Shown here piece by piece: positions 7,999 through 15,988 of a DNA stretch of 64,000 bases. The notes below the pieces were generated by a model, which saw nothing but the letters and a program-made list of their open reading frames with translations, ran no database searches and was not told the DNA's origin. Made by a program: the position numbers and the translations under genes. Numbering within the stretch: the stretch's first letter is position 1; each line of letters begins with the position of its first letter. The DNA comes from Streptomyces sp. NBC_00461 (GTDB lineage Bacteria > Actinomycetota > Actinomycetes > Streptomycetales > Streptomycetaceae), in NCBI RefSeq assembly GCF_036013935.1, contig NZ_CP107902.1:8403001-8467000 (forward strand), read 5' to 3'.

Positions 7999-8022
7999 CC
8001 CTCACCCCCGAAAGGCTTATCC

Positions 8023-9237
8023 GTGAGCACCGAAGCGTATGTGTACGACGCGATCCGCACCCCGCGCGGCCGCGGCAAGGCGAACGGCTCCTTGCACGGC
8101 ACCAAGCCCATCGACCTGGTCGTCGGACTCATCCACGAGATCCGCGACCGCTTCCCCGGCCTGGACCCGGCCGCGATCGACGACATCGTGCTGGGTGTCG
8201 TCGGACCGGTCGGCGACCAGGGCTCCGACATCGCCCGGATCGCCGCCGTCGCCGCGGGGCTGCCGGACACGGTGGCCGGCGTCCAGGAGAACCGCTTCTG
8301 TGCGTCGGGCCTGGAAGCCGTCAACATGGCCGCCGCCAAGGTCCGTTCGGGCTGGGAGGACCTGGTCCTCGCGGGCGGCGTCGAGTCCATGTCCCGGGTG
8401 CCGATGGCCTCCGACGGCGGCGCCTGGTTCAACGACCCGATGACCAACCTGGCCGTCAACTTCGTGCCGCAGGGCATCGGCGCCGACCTGATCGCCACCA
8501 TCGAGGGCTTCACGCGCCGGGACGTCGACGAGTACGCGGCCCTCTCGCAGGAGCGGGCGGCGACGGCCTGGAAGGAAGGCCGCTTCGACCGTTCGGTCGT
8601 GCCGGTCAAGGACCGCGGCGGACTCGTCGTCCTCGACCACGACGAACACCTGCGCCCCGGTACCACCGCCGACTCCCTCGCCAAGCTGAAGGCGTCCTTC
8701 GCGGACATCGGCGACCTGGGCGGCTTCGACGCGGTGGCGCTGCAGAAGTACCACTGGGTCGAGAAGATCGACCACGTCCACCACGCGGGCAACTCCTCCG
8801 GCATCGTGGACGGCGCCTCCCTGGTCGCGATCGGCTCCAAGGAGGTCGGTGAGCGGTACGGCCTCACCCCGCGCGCGCGGATCGTGTCCGCTGCGGTCTC
8901 CGGCTCCGAGCCCACGATCATGCTCACCGGCCCCGCCCCCGCCACCCGCAAGGCGCTCGCCAAGGCCGGGCTGACCATCGACGACATCGACCTCGTGGAG
9001 ATCAACGAGGCCTTCGCGGCGGTCGTCCTGCGCTTCGTGCGGGACATGGGCCTGTCCCTGGACAAGGTCAACGTCAACGGCGGTGCCATCGCCCTCGGCC
9101 ACCCGCTCGGCGCCACCGGCGCCATGATCCTGGGCAGCCTGATCGACGAACTGGAGCGCCAGGACAAGCGCTACGGCCTCGCGACCCTTTGCGTCGGCGG
9201 CGGCATGGGCATCGCGACCATCGTCGAGCGCATCTGA
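8023..9237 (+). CDS. Acetyl-CoA acyltransferase (thiolase, FadA type)
   Basis: The 404-residue thiolase performs thiolytic release of acetyl-CoA in beta-oxidation. The nucleophile Cys is in [15 protein letters not shown] near residue 94. The catalytic His is in [15 protein letters not shown] near residue 356, and the second Cys is in [10 protein letters not shown] near residue 388. EINEAFAAV is also intact. GTG at 8023 follows AAAGG-rich sequence and the gap from the dehydrogenase is only 24 bp, so it is part of the same operon. The next gene supplies the hydratase and hydroxyacyl-CoA dehydrogenase, so the pair forms a FadA-FadB style set. Confidence 0.95.
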   Translation: MSTEAYVYDAIRTPRGRGKANGSLHGTKPIDLVVGLIHEIRDRFPGLDPAAIDDIVLGVVGPVGDQGSDIARIAAVAAGLPDTVAGVQENRFCASGLEAVNMAAAKVRSGWEDLVLAGGVESMSRVPMASDGGAWFNDPMTNLAVNFVPQGIGADLIATIEGFTRRDVDEYAALSQERAATAWKEGRFDRSVVPVKDRGGLVVLDHDEHLRPGTTADSLAKLKASFADIGDLGGFDAVALQKYHWVEKIDHVHHAGNSSGIVDGASLVAIGSKEVGERYGLTPRARIVSAAVSGSEPTIMLTGPAPATRKALAKAGLTIDDIDLVEINEAFAAVVLRFVRDMGLSLDKVNVNGGAIALGHPLGATGAMILGSLIDELERQDKRYGLATLCVGGGMGIATIVERI

Positions 9238-9287
9238 ACCCCCGGCGGAACCAAGAGACTTCAGAGACTTCTACGGAGACCCCCGTC

Positions 9288-11465
9288 ATGACTCAGAGCA
9301 CCACCATCCGCTGGGAACAGGACCGCACCGGCGTCGTCACCCTCGTCCTCGACGACCCGAACCAGTCCGCGAACACCATGAACCAGGCGTTCCGCGACTC
9401 CCTCGCCGTGATCACCGACCGCCTGGAGGCCGAGAAGGACTCCATCCGCGGCATCATCTTCACCTCCGCCAAGAAGACCTTCTTCGCGGGCGGCGACCTG
9501 CGAGACCTCATCCGGGTCACGCCCGAGACGGCGCAGGAGCTGTTCGACGGCGGCATGGCGATCAAGCGCAACCTGCGCCGCATCGAGACGCTCGGCAAGC
9601 CCGTGGTCGCGGCGATCAACGGCGCTGCCCTGGGCGGCGGTTACGAGATCGCCCTCGCCTGCCACCACCGGGTCGCCCTCGACGCGCCCGGCTCGAAGAT
9701 CGGCTGCCCCGAGGTCACCCTGGGCCTGCTCCCCGGAGGCGGCGGCGTCGCCCGTACCGTACGCCTGCTGGGCATCGCCGACGCACTGCTGAAAGTGCTG
9801 CTCCAGGGCACCCAGTACACCCCGCAGCGCGCCCTGCAGAACGGCCTGGTCGATGAAGTCGTGGCCACCGGCGACGAGTTGCTCGCCCGGGCCCGCGCCT
9901 TCATCGACGCCCACCCCGAGTCGCAGCAGCCCTGGGACAAGCCCGGCTACCGCATCCCGGGCGGCACCCCCGCCAACCCCAGGTTCGCGGCCAACCTGCC
10001 CGCCTTCCCGGCCAACCTGCGCAAGCAGACGAACGGCGCCCCCTACCCCGCGCCGCGCAACATCCTGGCCGCGGCCGTCGAGGGCTCCCAGGTCGACTTC
10101 GAGACCGCGCAGGTCATCGAGGCGCGCTACTTCGTGGAGCTGGCCGCCGGCCAGACCTCGAAGAACATGATCCAGGCGTTCTTCTTCGACCTCCAGGCCG
10201 TCAACTCGGGCGCGAACCGGCCCAAGGGCGTCGAGCCCCGCCAGGTCCGCAAGGTCGTCGTCCTCGGCGCCGGGATGATGGGCGCGGGCATCGCGTACTC
10301 GTGCGCCCGCGCGGGCATCGACGTCGTCCTGAAGGACGTGTCCCTGGAAGCTGCCGTCAAGGGCAAGGGCTACTCCGAGAAGCTCTGCGCCAAGGCGGTC
10401 TCCCGGGGGCGTACGACCCAGGAGAAGGCGGACGCGCTGCTCGCCCGGATCACGCCGACCGCGGATCCGCAGGACGTGGCCGGCTGCGACGCGGTGATCG
10501 AGGCCGTCTTCGAGAACCCCGAGCTCAAGCACAAGGTGTTCCAGGAGATCGAGCACATCGTCGAACCGGACGCGCTGCTGTGCTCCAACACCTCGACGCT
10601 GCCGATCACCGTGCTGGCCGAAGGCGTGGAGCGCCAGGCCGACTTCGTCGGGCTGCACTTCTTCTCACCCGTCGACAAGATGCCGCTCGTCGAGATCATC
10701 AAGGGCGAGCGCACCGGGGACGAGGCGCTGGCCCGCGCCTTCGACCTGGTCCGTCAGATCAAGAAGACACCGATCGTCGTCAACGACTCGCGCGGCTTCT
10801 TCACCTCCCGCGTCATCGGCCACTTCATCAACGAGGGTGTCGCGATGGTCGGCGAGGGCATCGAGCCCGCGTCGGTCGAGCAGGCGGCCGCGCAGGCGGG
10901 TTACCCGGCGAAGGTCCTCTCCCTGATGGACGAGCTGACCCTCACGCTCCCGCGCAAGATCCGCAACGAGTCGAAGCGGGCCGTCGAGGAAGCGGGCGGC
11001 ACCTGGCCGACGCACCCCGCCGAGGCCGTCGTCGACCGCATGGTCGACGAGTTCGGGCGCCCCGGGCGCAGCGGGGGAGCGGGCTTCTACGCGTACGGCG
11101 AGGACGGCAAGCGGGCCGGACTGTGGCCCGGACTGCGCGAGCACTTCACCAAGCCGGGCCACGAGATCCCCTTCGAGGACATGCAGGAACGCATGCTCTT
11201 CTCGGAGGCCCTCGACACGGTCAAGCTCCTGGAGGAGGGCGTCCTGACATCCGTCGCCGATGCCAACATCGGCTCGATCTTCGGCATCGGCTTCCCCGGC
11301 TGGACGGGCGGTGTCCTCCAGTACATCAACGGCTACGAGGGTGGCCTGCCGGGCTTCGTGGCACGCGCGCGTGAGCTGGCCGAGCGGTACGGGGAGCGGT
11401 TCGACCCGCCCGCGCTGCTGGTGGAGAAGGCGGAGAAGGGGGAGCGGTTCGCCGACGCACGCTAG
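9288..11465 (+). CDS. Fused enoyl-CoA hydratase / 3-hydroxyacyl-CoA dehydrogenase (FadB-like)
   Basis: The 725-residue protein has an N-terminal crotonase domain (FTSAKKTFFAGGDLRDLIRV, oxyanion-hole GGD; then INGAALGGGYEIALACHHRV) and from about residue 325 an NAD-binding 3-hydroxyacyl-CoA dehydrogenase domain (VVLGAGMMGAGIAYSCARAG; then LLCSNTSTLPI, LHFFSPVDKMPLVEIIKG, NDSRGFFTSRVI). It carries out the hydration and oxidation steps between the dehydrogenase and thiolase encoded just upstream. ATG 9288 has CGGAGAC before it; the in-frame sequence upstream is thiolase 3' DNA. The operon ends here and is followed by a strong hairpin. Confidence 0.95.
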   Translation: MTQSTTIRWEQDRTGVVTLVLDDPNQSANTMNQAFRDSLAVITDRLEAEKDSIRGIIFTSAKKTFFAGGDLRDLIRVTPETAQELFDGGMAIKRNLRRIETLGKPVVAAINGAALGGGYEIALACHHRVALDAPGSKIGCPEVTLGLLPGGGGVARTVRLLGIADALLKVLLQGTQYTPQRALQNGLVDEVVATGDELLARARAFIDAHPESQQPWDKPGYRIPGGTPANPRFAANLPAFPANLRKQTNGAPYPAPRNILAAAVEGSQVDFETAQVIEARYFVELAAGQTSKNMIQAFFFDLQAVNSGANRPKGVEPRQVRKVVVLGAGMMGAGIAYSCARAGIDVVLKDVSLEAAVKGKGYSEKLCAKAVSRGRTTQEKADALLARITPTADPQDVAGCDAVIEAVFENPELKHKVFQEIEHIVEPDALLCSNTSTLPITVLAEGVERQADFVGLHFFSPVDKMPLVEIIKGERTGDEALARAFDLVRQIKKTPIVVNDSRGFFTSRVIGHFINEGVAMVGEGIEPASVEQAAAQAGYPAKVLSLMDELTLTLPRKIRNESKRAVEEAGGTWPTHPAEAVVDRMVDEFGRPGRSGGAGFYAYGEDGKRAGLWPGLREHFTKPGHEIPFEDMQERMLFSEALDTVKLLEEGVLTSVADANIGSIFGIGFPGWTGGVLQYINGYEGGLPGFVARARELAERYGERFDPPALLVEKAEKGERFADAR

Positions 11466-11482
11466 GCCCTGAAGGGCCTTGT

Positions 11483-11540
11483 CCTCAAACGCCGGACGGG
11501 CTGAAAATGCAGGTACTTCCAGCCCCTCCGGCGTTTGAGG
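11483..11540 (+). terminator. Long hairpin after the beta-oxidation operon
   Basis: CCTCAAACGCCGGACGGGCT on the left pairs with AGCCCCTCCGGCGTTTGAGG on the right with one mismatch, across a 17-nt AT-richer loop. The same palindrome type is common at Streptomyces gene ends. There is no U tract, as usual for the genus. Confidence 0.75.
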
Positions 11541-11613
11541 AGCGGGGTCCGGGGCCGCCCCCCCCGGAACGGAACGGGTAGGGGCGGCGGGGGCGCATCC
11601 CACGACCACGACG

Positions 11614-11619
11614 TAGCGT
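11614..11619 (+). promoter_or_regulatory. -10 hexamer TAGCGT for the ACT-domain gene
   Basis: TAGCGT is followed by exactly 7 nt and then ATG 11627, which supports that start over the in-frame GTG codons at 11618 and 11621 and predicts a leaderless mRNA. Confidence 0.5.
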
Positions 11620-11626
11620 GGTGCGC

Positions 11627-12025
11627 ATGGCCGGAGAAACCGATCTGAGCAAGCTGCTGAGCGGCATGCGGCCGGAGCTGAATCCGGGCCGCTACGTGTT
11701 CACCACCGTCGAGGGAGACATCCCCGCAGGCGTCGCCCCCGTCGTCACGGTCGCCGAGCCGGAGGGCCTGACACTCGTGGTGCGGCAGGAGGAAGCGGAC
11801 GCGGCCGGGCTCGCCTACGACTACGTGGCCGGGTGGATCACCCTGCGCGTCGTCTCCGCGCTCGAAGCGGTGGGCCTGACAGCGGCGTTCGCACGGGAAC
11901 TCGCCGAGGCCGGCCTGAGCTGCAATGTCGTCGCCGGGTACCACCACGACCACATCTTCGTGCCCCATGAGCAGGCCGAGCAGGCGGTGGCGGCGCTGAA
12001 CGACCTGGCCCACCGGTCCGGTTGA
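11627..12025 (+). CDS. ACT-domain protein (DUF2241/ACT_3-like)
   Basis: The 132-residue protein starts LSKLLSGMRPELNPGRYVFT and continues with LTLVVRQEEADAAGLAYDYV and ALEAVGLTAAFARELAEAGL. It ends with the characteristic CNVVAGYHHDHIFVPHEQAE segment. This is the small stand-alone ACT family in which two ACT-like halves form a ligand-binding module; amino-acid binding is assumed but not shown. It is monocistronic, between a terminator and the convergent MerR gene. Confidence 0.85.
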   Translation: MAGETDLSKLLSGMRPELNPGRYVFTTVEGDIPAGVAPVVTVAEPEGLTLVVRQEEADAAGLAYDYVAGWITLRVVSALEAVGLTAAFARELAEAGLSCNVVAGYHHDHIFVPHEQAEQAVAALNDLAHRSG

Positions 12026-12055
12026 GGGACGACCGCGGGACGCTCCGGCGACGTG

Positions 12056-12769
12056 TCAGGCGGGCCGGCCGTCGTCCGAGGCGGCCAGCCACTGGTGCAC
12101 CTCTTCCTTGAGCGACCGCTGGAAGGTCGTCAACAGGGCCTGCACCACGATGGGCTCCATGTGCGCGGACAGGGACTTCACGTCCTCCTCGGCCCGCTCG
12201 GACACCTCGCCCCTGAACAGCTGCGACAGCTCGTGCGCGGCGGCCCGCGAGTGCTCGATGAGCACCTTGCGCGCCGCGAGGATCGCCTCCTGCGACAGCG
12301 GTACGTCGAGAAGCTGGACGGCGAGCCGGAGCAGGCCCGAGTCCACGCGGTGGGAGTCCCCTTCCGGGCGGACCACGTTCATCGCCGCGAGCCGTTCCAG
12401 GTCGTCCTCGCCCAGCGGCCGTCCTGCCCGGCGCTGCAGTTCCTCCGCCGTCACCGTCTCCACGCTGTCCGGCGCCCAGGACGCCACCACGGCCCGGTGG
12501 ACGGCGAGGTCGCCGTCGCTCAGGTCCGGGGGCAGCTGCTCCATGTAGCGCTCGATCGCCGCCAGGGTCATGCCCTGGTGCTGCAGCTCCTCGATCAGCG
12601 CCAGCCGGGCCAGGTGCTGCCTGCCATAGTGGCCCACCCGCCGCGGACCGATCACCGGCGGCGGCAGCAGTCCCTTGGTGCCGTAGAACCGGACCGTGCG
12701 GACCGTGATGCCGGCCCGCGCTGCCAGTTCGTCGATCGTGAGCGCCGGCTCCCCGGTGTCGGTCGTCAT
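12056..12769 (-). CDS. MerR-family transcriptional regulator
   Basis: The 237-residue protein has an N-terminal winged helix (LTIDELAARAGITVRTVRFY, then GTKGLLPPPVIGPRRVGHYG, residues 10-50), the MerR dimer helix with EELQHQGMTLAAIERYM, and a long C-terminal region (120-237) without the Cys residues of metal-sensing MerR proteins. The effector is probably an organic ligand or there is none. It is divergent from the AnsP-like permease 235 bp away, a common arrangement for a local regulator, although the permease 5' leader has its own structure. An imperfect repeat CAGTGT-N13-ATACTG lies just upstream of its start on the minus strand. Confidence 0.9.
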   Translation of the reverse strand: MTTDTGEPALTIDELAARAGITVRTVRFYGTKGLLPPPVIGPRRVGHYGRQHLARLALIEELQHQGMTLAAIERYMEQLPPDLSDGDLAVHRAVVASWAPDSVETVTAEELQRRAGRPLGEDDLERLAAMNVVRPEGDSHRVDSGLLRLAVQLLDVPLSQEAILAARKVLIEHSRAAAHELSQLFRGEVSERAEEDVKSLSAHMEPIVVQALLTTFQRSLKEEVHQWLAASDDGRPA

Positions 12770-12902
12770 GTGCAGCAGTATCGCTGTCTCACCAACACTG
12801 TGAAACCTGTCGGGACGCGATGGCCCTCATGGTCGGACGGGACCGCTGGGAGAAGCACCGCTGTGTGACATGAGCCACCGCATGCCCGGTGCGCCCTCCG
12901 GG

Positions 12903-12946
12903 AAGGGGACCCCTTGGTCCGTGCCGCGAGCAAGGTGGCACGGACC
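12903..12946 (+). promoter_or_regulatory. Overlapping hairpins in the permease leader
   Basis: AAGGGGACCCCTT (12903-12915) is palindromic. It abuts GGTCCGTGCC (12916-12925), which pairs perfectly with GGCACGGACC (12937-12946) across an 11-nt loop. A third pairing, GGACC-CCTT-GGTCC, would compete with both. They lie 58-102 nt before the permease start. An attenuator or RNA regulator is possible; a transcription-factor site is the alternative. Confidence 0.45.
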
Positions 12947-13004
12947 TTGGCACGTACGGACACCGGGCACACCCCGCCCGGGAGCACCAGAGAGTGGTAC
13001 CACC

Positions 13005-14471
13005 GTGAGCAAGGACGCCGTACGCACGGCACAGGCCGCCGCCCACCCTGAGGCGACCGTGACGCCCGCCGACGCGGGTGACGCCGGATACAGCAAGGAC
13101 CTCAAGGCCCGCCACGTCAACATGATCGCCATCGGTGGTGCGATCGGCACCGGACTCTTCCTCGGCGCCGGAGGACGCCTTCACAGCGCGGGCCCGGCGC
13201 TCGCGCTCGCGTACCTGGTGTGCGGGATCTTCGCCTTCTTCGTGGTCCGCGCCCTCGGTGAGCTGGTCCTGTACCGCCCGTCCTCCGGGTCCTTCGTGTC
13301 GTACGCGCGCGAGTTCCTCGGCGAGAAGGGCGCGTACGTCGCCGGCTGGATGTACTTCCTGAACTGGTCGACGACCGGCATCGCCGACATCACCGCGATC
13401 GCGCTCTACACGCACTACTGGAGCCTGTTCACGGACATTCCCCAGTGGACGCTGGCCCTCGTCGCGCTCGCCGTGGTGCTGGCCGTGAACCTCATCTCGG
13501 TGAAGATCTTCGGTGAGATGGAGTTCTGGTTCGCGATCATCAAGGTCGCCACGCTCGTCGGCTTCATGCTGATCGGCATCTTCCTGCTGGCCACCCAGCA
13601 CGAGGTGGGCGGCCGCACCCCGGGCCTGAGCGCGATCAGCGACCACGGCGGCGTCTTCCCGCACGGCGTGATGCCGGTCGTCCTCGTCATGCAGGGCGTG
13701 ATCTTCGCGTACGCCGCTCTGGAACTCGTCGGCGTCGCCGCGGGCGAGACCGCCGAGCCGGAGAAGGTCGTCCCGCGCGCGGTGAACTCGATCATGTGGC
13801 GGGTCGGCCTCTTCTACGTGGGTTCGGTGGTCCTCCTCGCCCTTCTCCTCCCCGGCTCCGTGTACTCGGCGGACCAGAGCCCCTTCGTCACGGTCCTGTC
13901 GAAGATCGGCGTCCCGGCGGCGGGCGACGTGATGAACCTGGTGGTCCTCACGGCCGCGATGTCCTCCCTCAACTCCGGCCTCTACTCCACGGGCCGCATC
14001 CTCCGCTCGATGGCGATGGCGGGCTCGGCCCCGAAGTTCACGGCGCGCATGAACCGCAGCCAGGTCCCCTACGGCGGCATCCTGCTCACCTGCGCGGTGT
14101 GCGTGCTCGGCGTCGGCCTCAACTACCTCATGCCGAGCCAGGCCTTCGAGATCGTGCTGAACGTCGCCTCCCTCGGCATCGTCAGCACCTGGGTGATCAT
14201 CATGATCTGCCACCTGGTCTTCGTCCGGCGCGCGAAGGCGGGCCTGCTGACCCGCCCGTCCTTCCGCCTCCCCGGCAGCCCGGTCACCGAGTTCACCACC
14301 ATCGCCTTCCTCATCGCCGTCCTGGCCCTGATGTGGAACGACCCCGAGGTCGGCCGCAAGACCCTCCTCCTCATCCCGGTGATCGCCGTGATGCTGGTGG
14401 GCGGCTGGTTCGGGGTCCGGCGCCGGGTTGCGAAGACGGAGGACCGGGAGCTGGCCGAGCTCGCGGAGTAA
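13005..14471 (+). CDS. Amino-acid permease, AnsP-like (APC superfamily)
   Basis: The 488-residue protein is an APC-type secondary transporter with about 12 membrane helices. The family opening [20 protein letters not shown] is present at residue 42, followed by [40 protein letters not shown] and [20 protein letters not shown]. It most resembles asparagine (AnsP) and aromatic/GABA permeases; substrate is inferred. GTG 13005 gives a normal cytoplasmic N-terminus; the RBS is poor (AGAGTGG). The leader carries competing hairpins. It is divergent from the MerR gene, which may control it. Confidence 0.92.
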   Translation: MSKDAVRTAQAAAHPEATVTPADAGDAGYSKDLKARHVNMIAIGGAIGTGLFLGAGGRLHSAGPALALAYLVCGIFAFFVVRALGELVLYRPSSGSFVSYAREFLGEKGAYVAGWMYFLNWSTTGIADITAIALYTHYWSLFTDIPQWTLALVALAVVLAVNLISVKIFGEMEFWFAIIKVATLVGFMLIGIFLLATQHEVGGRTPGLSAISDHGGVFPHGVMPVVLVMQGVIFAYAALELVGVAAGETAEPEKVVPRAVNSIMWRVGLFYVGSVVLLALLLPGSVYSADQSPFVTVLSKIGVPAAGDVMNLVVLTAAMSSLNSGLYSTGRILRSMAMAGSAPKFTARMNRSQVPYGGILLTCAVCVLGVGLNYLMPSQAFEIVLNVASLGIVSTWVIIMICHLVFVRRAKAGLLTRPSFRLPGSPVTEFTTIAFLIAVLALMWNDPEVGRKTLLLIPVIAVMLVGGWFGVRRRVAKTEDRELAELAE

Positions 14472-14480
14472 CCAGCGCCA

Positions 14481-14503
14481 CTGTCAGTGGTGACCTCTAT
14501 GGT
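14481..14503 (+). promoter_or_regulatory. RecA-NDp (PafBC-type) promoter of the macrodomain gene
   Basis: CTGTCAGTG (14481-14489), 8 nt, then TATGGT (14498-14503) fits tTGTCRgtg-N8-TAnnnT apart from the weakly conserved first base. The -10 ends 6 nt before ATG 14510, so the message should be leaderless. It agrees with reports that the S. coelicolor homologue SCO6735 is under a RecA-independent damage promoter. Confidence 0.8.
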
Positions 14504-14509
14504 GGCGTC

Positions 14510-14998
14510 ATGTCGGAGATCACTTATGTCCGGGGTGACGCCACCGTTCCGTCGGTGAAGGGCGTCAAGGTGATAGCCCATGTGTGCAACGACATCGGGG
14601 GATGGGGCAAGGGCTTCGTGGTGGCCCTCTCGCGCCGCCGGCCCGAGCCGGAGGCGGCGTACCGGGCCTGGCACCGCGGGCGCGCGACGAACGACTTCGG
14701 GCTGGGCGCGGCCCAGTTCGTGAGGGTCGAGCCGTACATGTGGGTGGCCAACATGGTCGGGCAGCGGGGGATACGCACAGGCAGCAAGGGCGTCCCGGTG
14801 CGCTACGAGGCGATCGACGCGGCCCTCGGGCGGCTGGCACAGAAGACCACCGAGCTCGGCGCCTCCGTGCACATGCCCCGGATAGGGTGCGGACTGGCCG
14901 GGGGCGCGTGGGCCCGCGTCGAGCCGCTCATCACCGAGCGGCTCGTGCGGCGGGGGATCTCCGTCACGGTCTACGACCATGGGGAGGGCCGGAGTTGA
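14510..14998 (+). CDS. Macrodomain protein (ADP-ribosyl hydrolase, SCO6735-like)
   Basis: The 162-residue protein consists of one macrodomain: ITYVRGDATVP, IAHVCNDIGGWGKGFVVALS (the ADP-ribose-binding loop with the Asn), FGLGAAQFVRVEPYMWVANM, VHMPRIGCGLAGGAWARVEP. It corresponds to S. coelicolor SCO6735, which is reported to remove ADP-ribose from proteins and whose loss raises antibiotic output. It acts in the cytoplasm. The promoter is an exact RecA-NDp match, so induction by DNA damage is expected. Its end is embedded in a short direct repeat that also covers the start of the PfkB kinase gene. Confidence 0.93.
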   Translation: MSEITYVRGDATVPSVKGVKVIAHVCNDIGGWGKGFVVALSRRRPEPEAAYRAWHRGRATNDFGLGAAQFVRVEPYMWVANMVGQRGIRTGSKGVPVRYEAIDAALGRLAQKTTELGASVHMPRIGCGLAGGAWARVEPLITERLVRRGISVTVYDHGEGRS

Positions 14999-15044
14999 GC
15001 TGGACGTCGGTATACAGCCAAGGGGAGGGCTGGAGTTGAGCCGG
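14981..15044 (+). repeat. 41-bp-offset direct repeat across the macro/pfkB junction
   Basis: 14981-15003 and 15022-15044 share 21 of 23 bases (GGGGAGGGCYGGAGTTGAGC core). Each copy carries a purine-rich RBS and a TTG. The first TTG (14995) overlaps the macrodomain stop and opens only a 14-codon frame; the second (15036) starts the kinase. Confidence 0.7.
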
Positions 15045-15944
15045 GACATCGACGTGCTCGTGCTGGGCGGCGCGGGCGTGGACACCATCGTGTACGTGCC
15101 GGAGCTTCCGCTGCCGTACGCCGACAGCTACATGATCGAGGACGGGATCCGTACGCGCGCCGGGCAGACCGGTGACTTCGTCGCGCTGGGCCTGGCCGCC
15201 CTGGGCCTGCGCACGCACCACCTCGACATGCTCGGCGGCGACCCGGAGGGCGACCTCGTGCGCGCCCTGCACCATGACCACGGCATCGCGCTCACCGCCG
15301 TCCCCCAGCCCGCAGGCACCAAGCGCGCGGTGAACCTCGTCAGCCCCGACGGCAGACGGCTGTCCCTCTACGACTCGAGCCGCGCCCGGGACGAGGACCG
15401 GTTCCCGGAGCCCCTGCTCCAGGAGCTGGCGGGCGCCTGCCGCCACGCCCACGTCTCCATCACCCAGCCCTGTGCCCACGCCCTGCCCGTGCTGCGCGAG
15501 GCCGGCGTCACCCTCTCGACCGACCTGCACAACTGGGACGGTGAGAACCCCTACCACGAGCCGTTCGCGTTCACGGCGGACATCGTCTTCCTGTCCACGG
15601 CCGCCCTCACCAACCCCGAGCGCACCATGCGCCGCATCGCCGCCCGCGGCCGGGCCGAGGTGGTCGTGGCCACGGCCGGAGCGAAGGGCGCCTACCTCCT
15701 GGCCGACGACGAGCTGACCCACGTACCGCCCGTCACGCCGCCCGCACCGGTGGTGGACTCCAACGGTGCGGGCGACGCCTTCGCCGCCGCGTTCCTCTAC
15801 GGCTGGCTGAACCGCGAGGCACCTCAGCGCTGTGCCCGGTACGGTGCGATCTCCGGTGCTCACGCCTGCACGGTGCCGTCCACGCAGACGCAGCCCATAC
15901 GCCGAGAGGAACTCCTGGCAAGGTCGGCCGGGTCGCCCCTCTAG
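15036..15944 (+). CDS. PfkB-family carbohydrate/nucleoside kinase
   Basis: The 302-residue cytoplasmic sugar-kinase fold begins DVLVLGGAGVDTIVYVPELP. It has RAGQTGDFVALGLAALGL near residue 45, LDMLGGDPEGDLV, and the C-terminal PfkB signature DSNGAGDAFAAAFLYGWLNR with the catalytic Asp near residue 247. The acceptor sugar is unknown; the GAGDAF box fixes only the ATP-dependent kinase chemistry. TTG 15036 is preceded by GGGAGGGCTGGAG. It lies 37 bp after the macrodomain gene and could be co-transcribed with it. Confidence 0.9.
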   Translation: MSRDIDVLVLGGAGVDTIVYVPELPLPYADSYMIEDGIRTRAGQTGDFVALGLAALGLRTHHLDMLGGDPEGDLVRALHHDHGIALTAVPQPAGTKRAVNLVSPDGRRLSLYDSSRARDEDRFPEPLLQELAGACRHAHVSITQPCAHALPVLREAGVTLSTDLHNWDGENPYHEPFAFTADIVFLSTAALTNPERTMRRIAARGRAEVVVATAGAKGAYLLADDELTHVPPVTPPAPVVDSNGAGDAFAAAFLYGWLNREAPQRCARYGAISGAHACTVPSTQTQPIRREELLARSAGSPL

Positions 15945-15988
15945 GAGCGCGGGGCGGAACCCGGCAGATCCTCGGTGCACGTTGTTCG

